DNA from: Ryuthela nishihirai
Taxonomy: Eukaryota > Arthropoda > Arachnida > Araneae > Heptathelidae
DNA: 64,000 bases
Reading direction: 5' to 3'
NCBI GenBank assembly: GCA_038380435.1
Contig: JAWZYU010000028.1
Span: 41,413,095 to 41,477,094, forward strand
This document shows, in pieces, positions 32,427-44,178 of this stretch. Every line of letters starts with the position of its first letter. The stretch's first letter is position 1. The notes beneath the pieces are model-generated. The model was not told the origin of the DNA, did no database searches, and saw only the letters and a program-made list of their open reading frames with translations. Made by a program: the position numbers and the translations under genes.

Positions 32427-32857
32427 TTTGGTTAAAACAAGCAGTTTTGATGTTAAAAGCAAAACATATAGAGATAAATTTGCAGACCATTATGATATCT
32501 TAATTAGGATACGGAAAAACAATTTTAGTTCTAATGGGGTTACATTTTTGAAAGAGGATTCAAACCTAGGTTTTAAAATTTTTTATAATGATACTCTTAC
32601 TATTCAAAAGTGTAAATGACACAGTGAAATGATATGGTTGATGAAGGCATCAGCACAGAATTAGTATATCAGAAAATATTAAGTAAAATTGATGAAATTC
32701 GGGAAAATTCTTGTTGTTTTAACGATTGAATAAGTGTAAAATTTAGAAAATAAAGAAAGGATGACATTTTTGGCATTCAAGAATAGAGATAAATTATGGA
32801 GAACATATAAAGATAATGTTAGAAATAGAATTTTTTTTTGATTTATATAAAATGGAA

Positions 32858-33149
32858 TTTGGGTTGTTTTACCTCTGAGCGGCACTTTTTTGCACACCAT
32901 GGGCTAAATGGCCAGGTCACATGGACCCCGAAGGCTCAGAGAAGGTTGGGGGAGGGGACCCATTGGAACAGCTGTTGGGAGACAGATGGTAGCCTCCCGT
33001 CAAGGCCATCCAGCGTGTTCTTTAACGTGCACAGGGTATGGCTCTCCTGCACACGGGGCCACGGCTTAACGTCCCATCCGACGGACGGCGGCCTTTCCAA
33101 GCCCATCGGTGTCCCCTACTGACCGTGGGCAGGGCGGGGAATTTTTGCG
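32858..33149 (-). mobile_element. 5'-truncated SINE-A with 13-bp TSD
   Basis: It runs from the tail complement to gggcggggaatttttgcg, where the head is missing. The duplication atataaaatggaa lies at 32845-32857 and 33150-33162. This shows SINE-A can insert after incomplete reverse transcription, as LINEs do. Confidence 0.93.
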
Positions 33150-35254
33150 ATATAAAATGGAAAGAAATAGGGTAAATACTATTATGACGAACCAAAAACG
33201 CATATTTTATGCAGATAAATTAGCAATTAATAAAGATAAATAATACGCGGTTGTGAGAATGAATTATATTACCGATGATAAAAAAGAATGGCAATAGATG
33301 AGAATGTTGAAAAACAATTGATTAAAGAAAAGCTCCAAAAGAAATTTTCGAATAATTTTGTTCAAATTTTTATAACAACTAATAGTGAGATGCAAACAGA
33401 ATTTCTGACGATGAATATTAGATCAGAAAAAGTTTATGAATTATGATGCATAAATAGGAATTCTATATATTTTTCACTGGCTAGTAACTTCGATGTTGCC
33501 AATATTGCATATTACTTAAAATACAACTCATCTCCTGGATTTGATAATATTAAACTTAAATACGTAAATGGATGTAAATGCAATTTTGTACATGTAATAA
33601 CAGTTCGTATAAAAAATTTTCAAAATTCATAAATCCCAATAACTACGAAAATTGGAATTATTCTTCCGGTATATAAACGTGGATGAAAAGAAATTTTAAT
33701 GAATATAGGCCAATAAGTCTAATAACAATTTTGATAAGATTATGGAAAAATACATTGGAGATCACCTGCAAATGTTTTGAGTAAAATAAATTTTCTGTCA
33801 AGTCAGTAATTTAGTTTCGTAAAAGTATGATAACGTAAAGCCGTTTGGAAGATTTTATAAATAATAAAAATAATTATTGCGGTGTTTATGGACTTAAATA
33901 AAGCTTTTGATTGCGTTGATATTGACATCTTGCTCCATAAATTATATTTACTTGGTATTAGAGGGAATATTTTTAAATTGTTTAAATGCTACTTATTACA
34001 TAGAGAAATAGTTATGAAAATAAATGATAATTATAGTGACAATTTCAGATCAATTTTGGAGTTCCACAAGAATGTATTCCCAGGCCTATACTGTTTCAAT
34101 TGGCTAATATTAATTTAAATAGTGATTATATATACATGCTAATGATACAGTGCTAATCAACTTGCATTCAGATTTAGAAACCTCTATTTGCAATCTACAA
34201 AATGATTTTAATAAAGCAGTTAATTGGTTGCTAATAATAAACTGAGAGTAAATGAGAAAAGAAACAACAAAATTTATGTGTATTGGTTTTCAATATTATA
34301 CACTTAATATAAATATAGCTAAACATCGAATCAGATTTTCGAAATTGGATGGTTTATTACCTGATATATGCAATTGTTCTAAAATAGAAGTAATTGAAAT
34401 ATTTTACCTAGGCTTGAAAATGAATTCAAAAAGGAGTTGGAATGTTGTTTTAATTTTTTTTTATTATACATTTTTTTTTTACATCAATATGTTTAATTGA
34501 CTGAATGTGTTCAAGATTACGATTTGTAGCATTTAAAATTAGGAATCTTAACTTCTTTGTTGATACACAATTAACTGTTTTAATATTTTTTTGGAATCTA
34601 TAATTAGCTATGGAATAACAGTTTATGGGACAGCCTATAAGACAGAATTAAATAAAATTAGAAAAATACAAATTAGACTGCTAAAAGGATTGTGTAAGTC
34701 AGAATTTAAAAATTCCCTTACAACGAACGATGATATTTTTGGTTTGTTCAGAATTTTACCTATTGAAAGGTTATATGTGTTTGTTTGTTTGATTATCAAT
34801 AACTTCTTTAATAATAGCTGTAGGCAAAATATTTGCCACGATAAATTTACTACAAGAAAGGCTAATTATTTTTTTAAAACAAACAAAATTCTATAATAAT
34901 TATGGACAAAATTCCAAAGAATATCAAATTCCTTACCTATTTAACTTGATTCCTAAAGGTATTGTAGATTTGAGCAAAATTTCTGATATTAAAGAAAAAT
35001 TGTTTGACTATTAAATGAAAATGTGACGTCTTATTCGGAAGCGTTTATCATTTTATTAACTTTATTTTTAATTATTTTCTTTTATCCTTCATTTTATCTC
35101 ATGATATTGATGTAATCTAGATCATGTCTGTTAAAACCACATGTATTCCAGCTGATAAGCTTCGGTTTAAAGGGATTTTTTTATGTACAATAATTGCATA
35201 GAACAGTGGTTCTCAACCTTTTATGATTCACGTACCCCCTGGAAATGTGTATGT

Positions 35255-35925
35255 ACCAGGATTTAGATTTATCTCCGCTAATCCTGCCCTCCGTCACAAA
35301 ACGGGGCGGGGGTGGCTCAGTCGGTAGCGCGCCAGGCTCGTAATCTGTAGTTCCCAGGTTCGAATCCCAGCTGGGTCAGCGTTGAGATTTATCTCCGCAA
35401 AATTTCCCCGCCCTGCCCACGGTCAGTAGGGGACACCGATGGGCTTGAAAAGGCCGCCGTCCGTCGGATGGGATGTTAAGCCGTGGCCCCGTGTGCGGGA
35501 GAGACATACCCTGTGCACGTTAAAGAACACGCTGGATGGTCTTGACGGGAGGCTACCATCTGTCTCCCAACAGCAATTCCAGTATGTCCCCTCCCCCAAC
35601 CTTCTCTGAGCCTTCGGGATCCATGTGATCTGGCCATTTAGCCCATGGTGTGCAAAAAAGTGCCGCTCAGTGGTAAAACAACCCAACACAACCGTCACAA
35701 AACGACACACCGATGGATTTGGAAAGGCCTCGTCCGTCAAACGTGGCTCAGCGTACTAAAAAGCTACACTTTGTGCACATTAAAAAGACGCTGCATGGCC
35801 TTGACGGGTAGCTACCATTTGTCTCCTAACAGCTGTCCAGTGAGTTTCCATCTCTGAAGCCTTGGGGTCCTTGTGACCTACCCATTTTGGTCAAAAAAAA
35901 AAGTGCCGCTCAGAGGTAAACCAAC
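35255..35925 (+). mobile_element. Old SINE-A copy split by a younger one
   Basis: The 5' part at 35265-35303 (gatttatctccgctaatcc) and the remainder at 35705-35925 (ccgatggatttggaaaggcc through cagaggtaaaccaaca) flank the nested copy. Just upstream (35209-35260) is cagtggttctcaacctttta, a hAT-like terminus. Confidence 0.8.
35304..35691 (+). mobile_element. SINE-A copy nested in older SINE-A, 13-bp TSD
   Basis: The TSD ccgtcacaaaacg lies at 35291-35303 and 35692-35704. All landmarks of a full-length copy are present. Confidence 0.95.
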
Positions 35926-36165
35926 ACTTTGTGGTTTAACTTTAATTCGCAAAAAACTTTGGATCAGTTTAAACACATTCTCCAAGCCAAAAAAAAAATG
36001 TTCGAAATTATCTCTGGAACTATTTCTGAAATATTAATTTTCCATGTCAGTTAAAACAATTCTGTATTAATTTTAAAGAAATTAAATTTCAAACAAATTT
36101 TTTAAATCTATTTGTGAACAACAACTCTGCCCGATGGTTCCATTTGAGGATTTTCCGCGGTGTAG

Positions 36166-36552
36166 ATGGGTCGGGATGTGACTCAGTCGGTAGAGGGCCA
36201 GGCTCGTAATCTCCAGTTTCCAGGCTCGAGTCCCAGCTGGACCAGCATTGATATTTATCTCCGCACAACTTCCGCTTGCCCTCTGCAGTAGGGGACGTCG
36301 ATGGGCTTTGAAAGGTCGCCGTCCGTCGGGTGGAACGTTAATCCGTGGCTCCGTGTACTAGATAGCTATACCTTGTGCACATTAAAGAAGACGCTTGAGG
36401 CCTTGACGGGTGGCTACCATCTATCTCCCAACAGCTGTTTCAGTGGGCCCCCTCCCCCAATCTTCTCTGAGTCATCGGGGTCCTTGTGACCTGCCCATTT
36501 ACCCCATTGGGCGCAAAAAAAAAGTGCCCTCAGAAGTAAAACAACCCAACCC
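36166..36552 (+). mobile_element. Older SINE-A copy
   Basis: The head tgtgactcagtcggtagagg and B box variant (ggctcgagtcc) start the copy, and acaacccaaccc ends it. It has many substitutions. Confidence 0.9.
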
Positions 36553-37288
36553 GCAGTGAATCGTATGATGAACAATCCCGTCCCCAAACCTGGCGCACGA
36601 ATCGCATTCGCGTTGCACTGAATATAAATGTTCTCGTACCGAGATTGAATGAAATGAAATCGGATCTAACCATTCCACTCATCGCAACAGAATTTAATCC
36701 CCTTTATCTCGAGCAAACATCCTCAATTAATAGTCTAAGATCATTAACTCGGCAATTGGGTAAAGGAAACATTCGACTCGTTTCTCGTGCAAATCTTTAC
36801 AAATTAGATTCCGTCTCGTCCCTTCTGATTGGTGCTTAGATCTCGTGATGATGTAACCTTGGAAACAGTTCTACTTCATCCTTGATGTCCAGTGGGAAAG
36901 GTTCATTCTAAAGACAACGAGAAATGCAAAATTATTAATTCAATGCTTTGGATCACTTCCCAGAGGCAAATTGAAATCTCCGGAGCAGAAATCAAAGAAT
37001 CTCGAAAATTCCCTCTTGAAATCTCCTGTTCTTCGACCTCATTATACAACCACGGCTTTTAAGTCGCTCCTTAGGCTCTTTTGTGCCTTTTAGATCACGC
37101 TTGCACTTCCCTGCTGCTAGTATAGTGTCAAGTATATGCAAGAGACATTGAAGATGGGACTTTGAATTCAATTTCCTCAGATGTGTTTCGTTGCGAGAGA
37201 GTAACAGATCGTTCTACCGCTTCTCTTAATCGAGAAATATTTTTTGATCTTTAATAATCAATTAATATTAGAACAATTTCGTTTTGAG
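36553..37288. other. Unique stretch, no gene recognised
   Basis: This is one of the longest repeat-free stretches. A plus frame at 36645-36839 (64 codons) has no domain and no flanking splice consensus. It could be ordinary intronic or intergenic sequence. Confidence 0.45.
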
Positions 37289-37425
37289 TTGGGTTGTTTT
37301 GCCTATGAGCGGCACTTTTTTGCGCACCATAGGCTAAATGGCCAGGTCACAAAGATCCCCAAGGCTCAGAGAAGGTTGGGGGAGGGGAGCCACTGGAACA
37401 GCTGTTGGGAGACAGTTGGTAGGCC
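37289..37425 (-). mobile_element. SINE-A 3' fragment at array edge
   Basis: The tail complement (gttgggttgttttgcctatg) through gttgggagacagttggtag is present. It then changes abruptly into the 89-bp array. Confidence 0.88.
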
Positions 37426-37429
37426 AGGC

Positions 37430-38870
37430 AGACCAGTTGACAGACTGTAAGGGGGCCAGGCATAGAAAATTGAAGTAGAAGGGTGCGTCGCATAGAAAAT
37501 TGAACTGGAATGACGGGCAGCATAGGAAGCTGAAATGTAAGGGGGCCCGGCATAGAAAATTGAAATAGAAGGGTGCGTCGCATATAAAATTGAATTGGAA
37601 TGACGGGCAGCATAGGAAGCTCAAATGTAAGGGGGCCCGGCATAGAAAATTGAAATAGAAGGGTGGGTCACGTAGAAAATTGAACTGGAATGACAGGAAG
37701 CATAGGAAGCTGAACTGTAAGGGGGCCGGCATAGAAAATTGAAATAGAAGGGTGGGTCACATAGAAAATTGAACTGGAATGACGGGCAGCATAGGAAGCT
37801 GAAATGTAAGGGGGCCCGGCATAGAAAATTGAAATAGAAGGATGCGTCGCATATAAAATTGAATTGGAATGACGGGCAGCATAGGAAGCTGAAATGTAAG
37901 AAGGCCCGGCATAGAAAATTGAAATAGAAGGGTGGGTCACGTAGAAAATTGAACTGGAATGACGGGCAGCATAGGAAGCTGAACTGTAAGGGGGCCGGCA
38001 TAGAAAATTGAAATAGAAGGGTGGGTCACATAGAAAATTGAACTGGAATGACGGGCAGCATAGGAAGCTGAACTGTAAGGGGGCCGGCATAGAAAATTGA
38101 AATAGAAGGGTGGGTCACAGAGAAAATTGAACTGGAATGACGGCAGCATAGGAAGCTGAAATGTAAGGGGGCCCGGCAGAGGAAATTGAAATAGAAGGGT
38201 GGGTCACAGAGAAAATTGAACTGGAATGACGGGCAGCATAGGAAGCTGAACTGTAAAAGGGCCCCGGCATAGAAAATTGAAGTAGAAGGGTGGGTCATAT
38301 AGAAAATTGAACTGGAATGACGGGCAGCATAGGAAGCTGAACTGTAAGGGGGCCAGGCATAGAAAATTGAAATAGAAGGGTGGGTGACAGAGAAAATTGA
38401 ACTGAAATGACGGGCAGCATAGGAAGCTGAAATGTAAGGGGGCCCGGCATAGAAAATTGAAGTAGAAGGGTGGGTCATATAGAAAATTGAACTGGAATGA
38501 CGGGCAGCATAGGAAGCTGAACTTTAAGGGGGCCAGGCATAGAAAATTGAAATAGAAGGGTGGGTGACAGAGAAAATTGAACTGAAATGACGGGCAGCAT
38601 AGGAAGCTGAAATGTAAGGGGGCCCGGCATAGAAAATTGAAGTAGAAGGGTGGGTCACATAGAAAATTGAACTGGAATGACGGGCAGCATAGGAAGCTGA
38701 ACTGTAAGGGGCCCGGCATAGAAAATTGAAGTAGAAGGGTGGGTCACATAGAAAATTGAACTGGAATGACGGGCAGCATAGGAAGCTGAACTGTAAGGGG
38801 CCCGGCATAGAAAATTGAAGTAGAAGGGTGGGTCACATAGAAAATTGAACTGGAATGATGGGCAGTACTA
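37430..38870 (+). repeat. 89-bp array, about 16 copies (first block)
   Basis: The unit contains gaactgtaagggggcccggc, atagaaaattgaagtagaag, ggtgggtcacatagaaaatt and gaactggaatgacgggcagc ataggaagct. The subunit atagaaaattgaa occurs twice per unit. Long minus frames (Phe/Cys/Pro/Ser-rich) are by-products of the period. The same unit forms the blocks at 41470-42690 and 44178-44700. Confidence 0.95.
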
Positions 38871-38871
38871 G

Positions 38872-39218
38872 CACCATGGGCTAAATGGCCAGGTCACATG
38901 GACCACTAAGGCTAAGAGAAGTTTGGGGGAGGGGACCCTCTGGAACAGCTGTTGGGAGACAGATGGTAGCCTCCCGTCAAGGCCATTCAGCGTGTTCTTT
39001 AACGTGCACAGGGTATGGTCTCCTACACATGGGGCCACGGCTTAACGTCCCATCCGACGGACGGCGGCCTTTCCAAGCCCATCGGTGTCCCCTACTGACC
39101 GTGGGCAGGGCGGGAATTTTGCGGAGATAAATATCAACGCTGACCCAGCTGGGACTCGAACCTGCGAACTACAGATTACGAGCCTGGCGCGCTACCGACT
39201 GAGCCACCCCCGCCCCCT
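38872..39218 (-). mobile_element. SINE-A copy lacking its 3' tail
   Basis: It starts abruptly at caccatgggctaaatggcc next to the array and ends with the complete head (ctgagccacccccgcccc). Loss of the tail at the junction with the array suggests a rearrangement breakpoint. Confidence 0.9.
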
Positions 39219-39479
39219 AAGTGTATGAAGAATGGCAACGATCTAAAAAAAGTAGTCCGTCAATCACGGTAAATGCGGAAGGAAAAAGGCTCTGACAGAA
39301 AGGGACAAGTGATTTTTGGAACGAACTGTACGTCAAAGCAGAACTGCTACAAGTTCATCAGCTGAGAGAGATGATAGCCAATAGTAACTTTAAAATCCAG
39401 TTCAACGAGAATTATAAGCAGAGAACTGAAAACTTTGAAATTTGGTGATTGTACCATGATATATACGTCGAAGTATTAG

Positions 39480-39858
39480 GTTGTTTTACCTCTGAGCAGC
39501 ACTTTTTTTGCACACCATGGGCTAAACGGCCAAGTCGCAAGGACCCCGTAGGCTCAGAGAAGGTTGGGGGAGGGGACCCACTGGAACAGCTGTTGGGAGA
39601 CAGATGGTAGCCTCCCGTCAAGGCCATCCAGCGTGTTTTTTAACATGCACAGGGTATGGCTCTCACGCACACGGGGCCACGGCTTAACGTCCCATCCACG
39701 GACGGCGGCCTTTCCAAGCCCATCGGTGTCCCCTACTGACCGTGGGCAGGGCGGGGAATTTTGCGGAGATAAATCTCAACGCTGACCCAGCTGGGACTCG
39801 AACCTGATAACTACAGATTACGAGCCTGGCGCGCTACCGACTGAGCCACCCCCGCCTC
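39480..39858 (-). mobile_element. SINE-A copy at outer end of left inverted-repeat arm
   Basis: It is flanked by tcgaagtatta and tcaaagtatta, an 11-bp TSD. Private variants (ctctcacgcacacgg and ttaacatgcac) are shared with the copy at 46301-46686 on the opposite strand. Confidence 0.93.
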
Positions 39859-40136
39859 ATCAAAGTATTAGGTAGGTATAGCATTATACATATGCATACC
39901 ATGCATTCCTGCTGATAACACAAATTACCTGTCTCCGAGCAAGATTCCCCCATGTAAATAATTAGAACATTACACGTTTCATTCAGTCAACTAGCAGATT
40001 AAGCGTGTTGAAACTGGATTTCGATTGCAGTGTAACTTTCTCCTCTCTGTTCTGGAGGTCTCCAAAATATTTCTTAAAAAATGCACAAATTTAAATTTTT
40101 TTGCTTCCATTATCTTTATTAGCATTCCTATAGAGG

Positions 40137-40796
40137 GTTGTTTTACCTCTGAGCGTCACTTTTTTTACACACGATAGGCTAAATGGTCAGGTCACAAGGA
40201 CCCCGAGGACTCAAAGAAGGTTCGGAGGAGAAAACCCTCTGGACAGTTGTTGGGAGACAGATAGTGTCCTCCTTTCAAGGCCATCCAGCGCGTTCTTTAA
40301 CGTGCACAGGGTAATGTTCTCATGTACACTTGGACACGGATTCCCTGCCCTGCCCACGGTCAGTAGAGAACACCGATGGGCTTGGAAAGGTCACTATCCG
40401 TCGGATGGGACGTTAAACCGTAGCGCCGTGTGTGGGAGAGCTATACCCTGTGCACGTTAAAGAACACGCTGGATGGCCTTGACGGGAAGCTACCATCTGT
40501 TTTCCAACAGCTGTTCCAGTGGGTCCCCTCCCCCAACCTTCTCTGAGCCTTCGAGGTCTTTGTGATCTGGCCATTTAGCCCATGGTGTGCAAAAAAGTGC
40601 CGCTCAGAGGTAAAACAACCCAATCCAACCCAACTTGGACACGGCTTAACGTCCCATCCGATGGACGGCGGCCTCACTAAACCTATTGGTGTCCCCTGAT
40701 GCCCGAGGATAGGACTGGGAGTTTTCCGGAGATTAATCTCAACGCTGGCTCAGGCGGGACTCGAACCTGGGAAATGCAGATTACAACCTCTTCCCT
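40137..40796 (-). mobile_element. Old SINE-A copy split by a nested copy
   Basis: The tail-side part is at 40137-40339 and the head-side part at about 40645-40796 (gcgggactcgaacctggga). The counterpart in the right arm is at about 45370-46025. Confidence 0.85.
40340..40633 (+). mobile_element. 5'-truncated SINE-A nested in older SINE-A
   Basis: It starts within the body (ttccctgccctgcccacgg) and ends acccaatccaaccca. The duplication cttggacacgg lies at 40329-40339 and 40634-40644. Confidence 0.92.
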
Positions 40797-41277
40797 CGCT
40801 GTTAAAACGATTCAAAAAGAGATATTAAACGGTCTTCAGCAGCAATTGCTGGAAGAATTTCTTTATTGCTGGAAGAATCGTTAGAATAAAAACAAGTGCA
40901 TCAATTGCTTTCGCTGTGAGGTGGATGGTACCCCTAAGGAATTAACTCCTTCTTCCCTTTCTCATGGCTCCCGCCAACCAAAGAATCTCTTCGCCATTCG
41001 TTAAGGTCCATGTCGATTTAACGCTAAATCTACTTCCGGTGTGTGTAAGTGCAATTACGGCCAGGACTGTCTCCATAGAAGATAGGAAATCTTCTGTCGA
41101 CTCTTGTGAGAGGAGAACATGCTTCTCCTGGAAGAAGAAGAACAGAGGCAGAAAAAGAAGAAAGACGACGTCAAAACAAGTTGGATGAACACGGTAAATA
41201 TGGGTCTGAGACGGAATTAATGTGCCAAACTATTACCAACCACTTCTTTATATTGTTTATGATTTACTTTAGATTTT
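40797..41277. other. Low-copy sequence present in both inverted-repeat arms
   Basis: The plus strand has small open frames (40964-41188 and 41106-41312) and two donor-like sites (tgtgtgtaagtg near 41045 and cacggtaaatat near 41193). No domain is recognisable. The copy in the right arm (about 44880-45360, minus) differs at a few bases, one changing a Glu codon to Lys. Confidence 0.4.
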
Positions 41278-41279
41278 TT

Positions 41280-41440
41280 TTGCGCAGGGACCTGGGTTCG
41301 AGTCGGGGGTAAGGTATGGATGCATGTGTCGCATTTCTGAGGTCCTGCCATCCTCTCAGATGTTCTACTATGGCATATAAACTGACAGTCTCTTGTCAGA
41401 CCTCTGTGGCAAGCAGATGCTTGAGGGGGTATTTATACGT
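41280..41440 (+). mobile_element. SINE-B copy in left arm
   Basis: The 5'-truncated copy starts near gggacctgggttcgagtcgg and ends tgcttgagggggtatttata. Its mirror copy is at about 44720-44880. Confidence 0.88.
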
Positions 41441-41469
41441 ACAGTTACTGACTATAAATTCTTTGTCGT

Positions 41470-42414
41470 CATACCCTTCCAATTCAATGTTCTATGCGAA
41501 CCACCCATCCAGTTCAATTTTCTATATGACCCACCATTCTCTTTCAATTTTCTATGCGGGGCCCACTTAGAGTTAGGCTTCCTATGCTGCCTGTCATTCC
41601 AGCTCAATTTTCTATGTGACCCACCCTTCTACTTCAATTTTCTATGCCGGGCCCCTTACAGTTCAGCTTCCTATGCTGCCCGTCATTCCAGTTCAATTTT
41701 CTATGTGACCCACCCTTCTACTTCAATTTTCTATGCCCGGCCCCCTTAGAGTTCAGCTTCCTATGCTGCCCGTCATTCCAGTTCAATTTTCTATGTGACC
41801 CACCCTTCTACTTCAATTTTCTATGCCGGGCCCCTTACAGTACAGCTTCCTATGCTGCACGTCATTCCAGTTCAATTTTCTATGTGACCCATCCTTCTAC
41901 TTCAATTTTCTATGCCGGGCCCCTTACAGTTCAGCTTCCTATGCTGCCCGTCATTCCAGTTCAATTTTCTATGTGACCCACCCTTCTACTTCAATTTTCT
42001 ATGCCGGGCCCCTTACAGTACAGCTTCCTATGCTGCCCGTCATTCCAGTTCAATTTTTTATGTCACCCACCATTCTACTTCAATTTTCTATGCCGGGCCC
42101 CCTTACAGTTCAGCTTCCTATGCTGCCCGTCATTCCAGTTCAATTTTCTATGTGACCCACCCTTCTACTTCAATTTTCTATGCCGGGCCCCTTACAGTTC
42201 AGCTTCCTATGCTGCCCGTCATTCCAGTTCAATTTTCTCTTAGAAAATTGAACTGGAATAATTTTCTATGCCGGGCCCCTTACAGTTCAGCTTCCTATGC
42301 TGCCCGTCATTCCAGTTCAATTTTCTCTTAGAAAATTGAACTGGAATAATTTTCTATGCCGGGCCCCTTACAGTTCAGCTTCCTATGCTGCCCGTCATTC
42401 CAGTTCAATTTTCT
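41470..42414 (-). repeat. 89-bp array, inverted block
   Basis: The unit is the reverse complement of the 37430 array (tcagcttcctatgctgcccg, tcattccagttcaattttct). The last three units (from about 42230) are modified by insertion of ttagaaaattgaactggaat, making each a small hairpin. Confidence 0.93.
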
Positions 42415-42481
42415 CTTAGAAAATTGAACTGGAATGACGGGCAGCATAGGAAGCTGAACTGCAAGGGGCCCGGCATAGAAA
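42347..42481. repeat. Near-perfect palindrome at array orientation switch
   Basis: The arms run outward from ctt at 42415-42417. The left arm ends ttccagttcaattttct and the right arm starts agaaaattgaactggaa. The match extends about 68 bp each side to the ccgggcc/ggcccgg segment, with one visible difference (tacagttcagc versus gctgaactgc). It marks the switch of the array from minus to plus orientation and could extrude as a cruciform. Confidence 0.9.
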
Positions 42482-42690
42482 ATTGAAGTAGAAGGGTGGG
42501 TCACATAGAAAATTGAACTGGAATGACGGGCAGCATAGGAAGCTGAACTGCAAGGGGCCCGGCATAGAAAATTGAAGTAGAAGGGTGGGTCACATAGAAA
42601 ATTGAACTGGAATGACGGGCAGCATAGGAAGCTGAACTGTAAGGGGCCCGGCATAGGAAATTGAAGTAGAAGGGTGGGTCACATAGAAAA
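42418..42690 (+). repeat. 89-bp array, plus block, three copies
   Basis: Same unit as the array at 37430. It ends in a junction to SINE-B-derived sequence at 42691. Confidence 0.92.
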
Positions 42691-42846
42691 TTGATGCATG
42701 TGTCGCATTTCTGCGGTCCTGCCATCCTCTCAGATGTTCTACTATGGCATATAAACTGACAGTCTCTTGTCAGACCTCTGTGGCAAGCAGATGCTTGAGG
42801 GGGTATTTATACGTACAGTTACTGACTATAAATTCTTTGTCGTCAC
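42691..42846 (+). repeat. Extra partial copy of SINE-B and flank
   Basis: The string from gatgcatgtgtcgcatttct through ctataaattctttgtcgtca repeats 41316-41473 almost exactly, in the same orientation. It is a third copy of the edge between the SINE-B and the array. Confidence 0.9.
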
Positions 42847-42917
42847 ACGACATGACGGGCAGCATAGGTAGCTGTACTGTAAGGGGCCCGGCATAGAAAA
42901 TTGAAGTAGAACGGTGG

Positions 42918-44178
42918 GTTGGTTGGTTGGTTGTTTGGGGTTTAATGGCGCATCGGCAACAAGGCCATAATGCGCCAAACAAAAGACAATATAAAAGATA
43001 AAAGACATAGAACCCCGTAACCAAAAGTTAAAATACATTTTCAACATTGTAAAGTGGTAAAATAACAAAAAACAAGTGTATATGAACAGAGAAAACAACT
43101 GTAGAATTATTAAACAAAATAATCCCAGGTGTAAGAGACCTGGGGTAAATAATGCATAAAGTTAAGGTAAAATCAAATTCGGTTAAAATATCCACAATAT
43201 TTCAAAAAGGTAAAAACTGAAGATAAAATGCAATGATCAGATAAAAGATGTCCGAGTGTAAGAGGCTCAGACATAAATTTATGGAAATTAAAAATCACAC
43301 GTCGTTCAAAGTTAAAAGCAGAGCATGAGATTAAAATATGTTCGATTGTTAAAACGGTGTCACAAAACTCGCACTTAGGTACATCGTCCGCCCGTAGAAG
43401 AAACGAATGAGTAATAAACGAGTGACCTAAGCGGAGCCGAGCAAGTACAACTTCCTAATTGCGATTCCTGCGGTAACAAGACTGCCATGGTTTGATGATA
43501 GGTTTGATCTCAAAGAGCTTGTTGGTAAGCTGTTCCGACCAAGATCTCTGCCAAAGTGCCCGGAGCTCGGTGGTAAAACGCTGCCGGAAATCCAGATATG
43601 GAATCGGCAACGGAGAGTCGGACAGGGGCGTGGCTGACTTGGCAGCAGCATCTGCCAAGTCATTGCCCCTAATCCCGACGTGACCGGGGCACCCAACAGA
43701 AATGGATGGTGGTGGTGGCTGCCAGACGATGTAGCTGCTGGCGGATCTTAGTAAGAACTGGGTGAGGCCGATGCCTCACCGAGATCAAAGCCTGTAGCGA
43801 ACTAAGCGAGTCGGTGTAAAGCACACACCGACGATGATGCTTAGTCGCCACGTGTCCAAGGCGAGGCTGATAGCGTGCAACTCTGCAGTGAAGATGGAAC
43901 ACTGCAGTGGGATCTGGTCTGCAATGATTACATCACAGCAGACCATGGCTGATCCCACCGAAGTGCCGGACTTCGAGCCATCTGTAAAGACAGGCAAGAA
44001 GTCCGGGTGCTCAGCACGATGGCTGGCAAAGAGTTGCCGGTACACACAGTCAGGTGTAAAGGCCTTCCCCATCCTGCACAGGGAAAAATCGCAGGAAGGG
44101 GGAAACAGCGAGCCAAGGTGGAAGTAACTCAGCTGTCGACTGTGCAACGCTATCGAGACTGGTGTTGATGTCTCAGAA
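42918..44178 (-). pseudogene. 5'-truncated Jockey-like LINE: RNase H and C-terminus
   Basis: On the minus strand, LPVFTDGSKSGTSVGSAMVC and FTAELHAISLALD form the first part of an RNase H domain (Asp in FTDGS, Glu in AELHA). FCWVPRSRRD continues, after a one-base frameshift near 43690, into the NDLADAAAKSA motif near 43650. Further on, KCEFCDTVLTIEHIL-like residues near 43370 resemble the terminal Cys/His motif. The 3' end is gcgccattaaaccccaaaca with a caaccaaccaacc tail at 42918-42935. An 8-bp stem (tggcgcat/atgcgcca) precedes the tail. Its sequence is close to functional in long stretches, so the insertion is fairly recent. It lies within the 89-bp array. Confidence 0.88.

Larger units (their letters stand above)
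31735..35060 (+). pseudogene. LINE ORF2 remnant: endonuclease, RT and C-terminal region
   Basis: The frame fragments are in the correct order for a non-LTR ORF2. INIIILYRSPSKNIKRFLKE and LIIVDDINIDATNT come from the apurinic endonuclease domain, followed by TLIDHVLVKTSSFD across a SINE and FADHYDIL near 32480. The reverse transcriptase follows: SSPGFDNIKLKYV near 33525, IGIILPVYKRG near 33650, and DLNKAFDCVDIDILLHKLYL at 33888-33950. The usual YxDD box region is lost near 34130. A C-terminal stretch has SYGITVYGTAYKTELNKI at 34600 and RKIQIRLLKG. Stops, frameshifts and indels are frequent. Motif style is Jockey/CR1-like, but I cannot fix the clade. Confidence 0.82.
39570..41680 (+). repeat. 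Left arm of a large inverted repeat
   Basis: This segment matches the complement of about 44460-46590, with paired coordinates summing to about 86155-86159 at several checked points (39862/46292, 40081/46078, 41452/44706). That means few indels. It includes a SINE-A, unique sequence, a nested SINE pair, a SINE-B and part of an 89-bp array. Only scattered differences were noticed. Confidence 0.93.

Noticed and set aside
37334..38808. Several minus-strand frames with Phe/Cys/Ser/Pro-rich repeats
   Set aside because: They are translations of the 89-bp array in different phases, not a cysteine-rich protein family.
40964..41312. Possible exons with donors tgtgtgtaagtg and cacggtaaat
   Set aside because: The donors are acceptable but the acceptors are weak and the peptides match nothing I know. 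The sequence occurs in both arms of the inverted repeat, which does not help decide.
42918..44178. Host RNase H gene
   Set aside because: The RNase H-like domain is followed by a LINE-type Cys/His tail and an AACC repeat tail, and the 5' end is truncated within an array. It is a retrotransposon.
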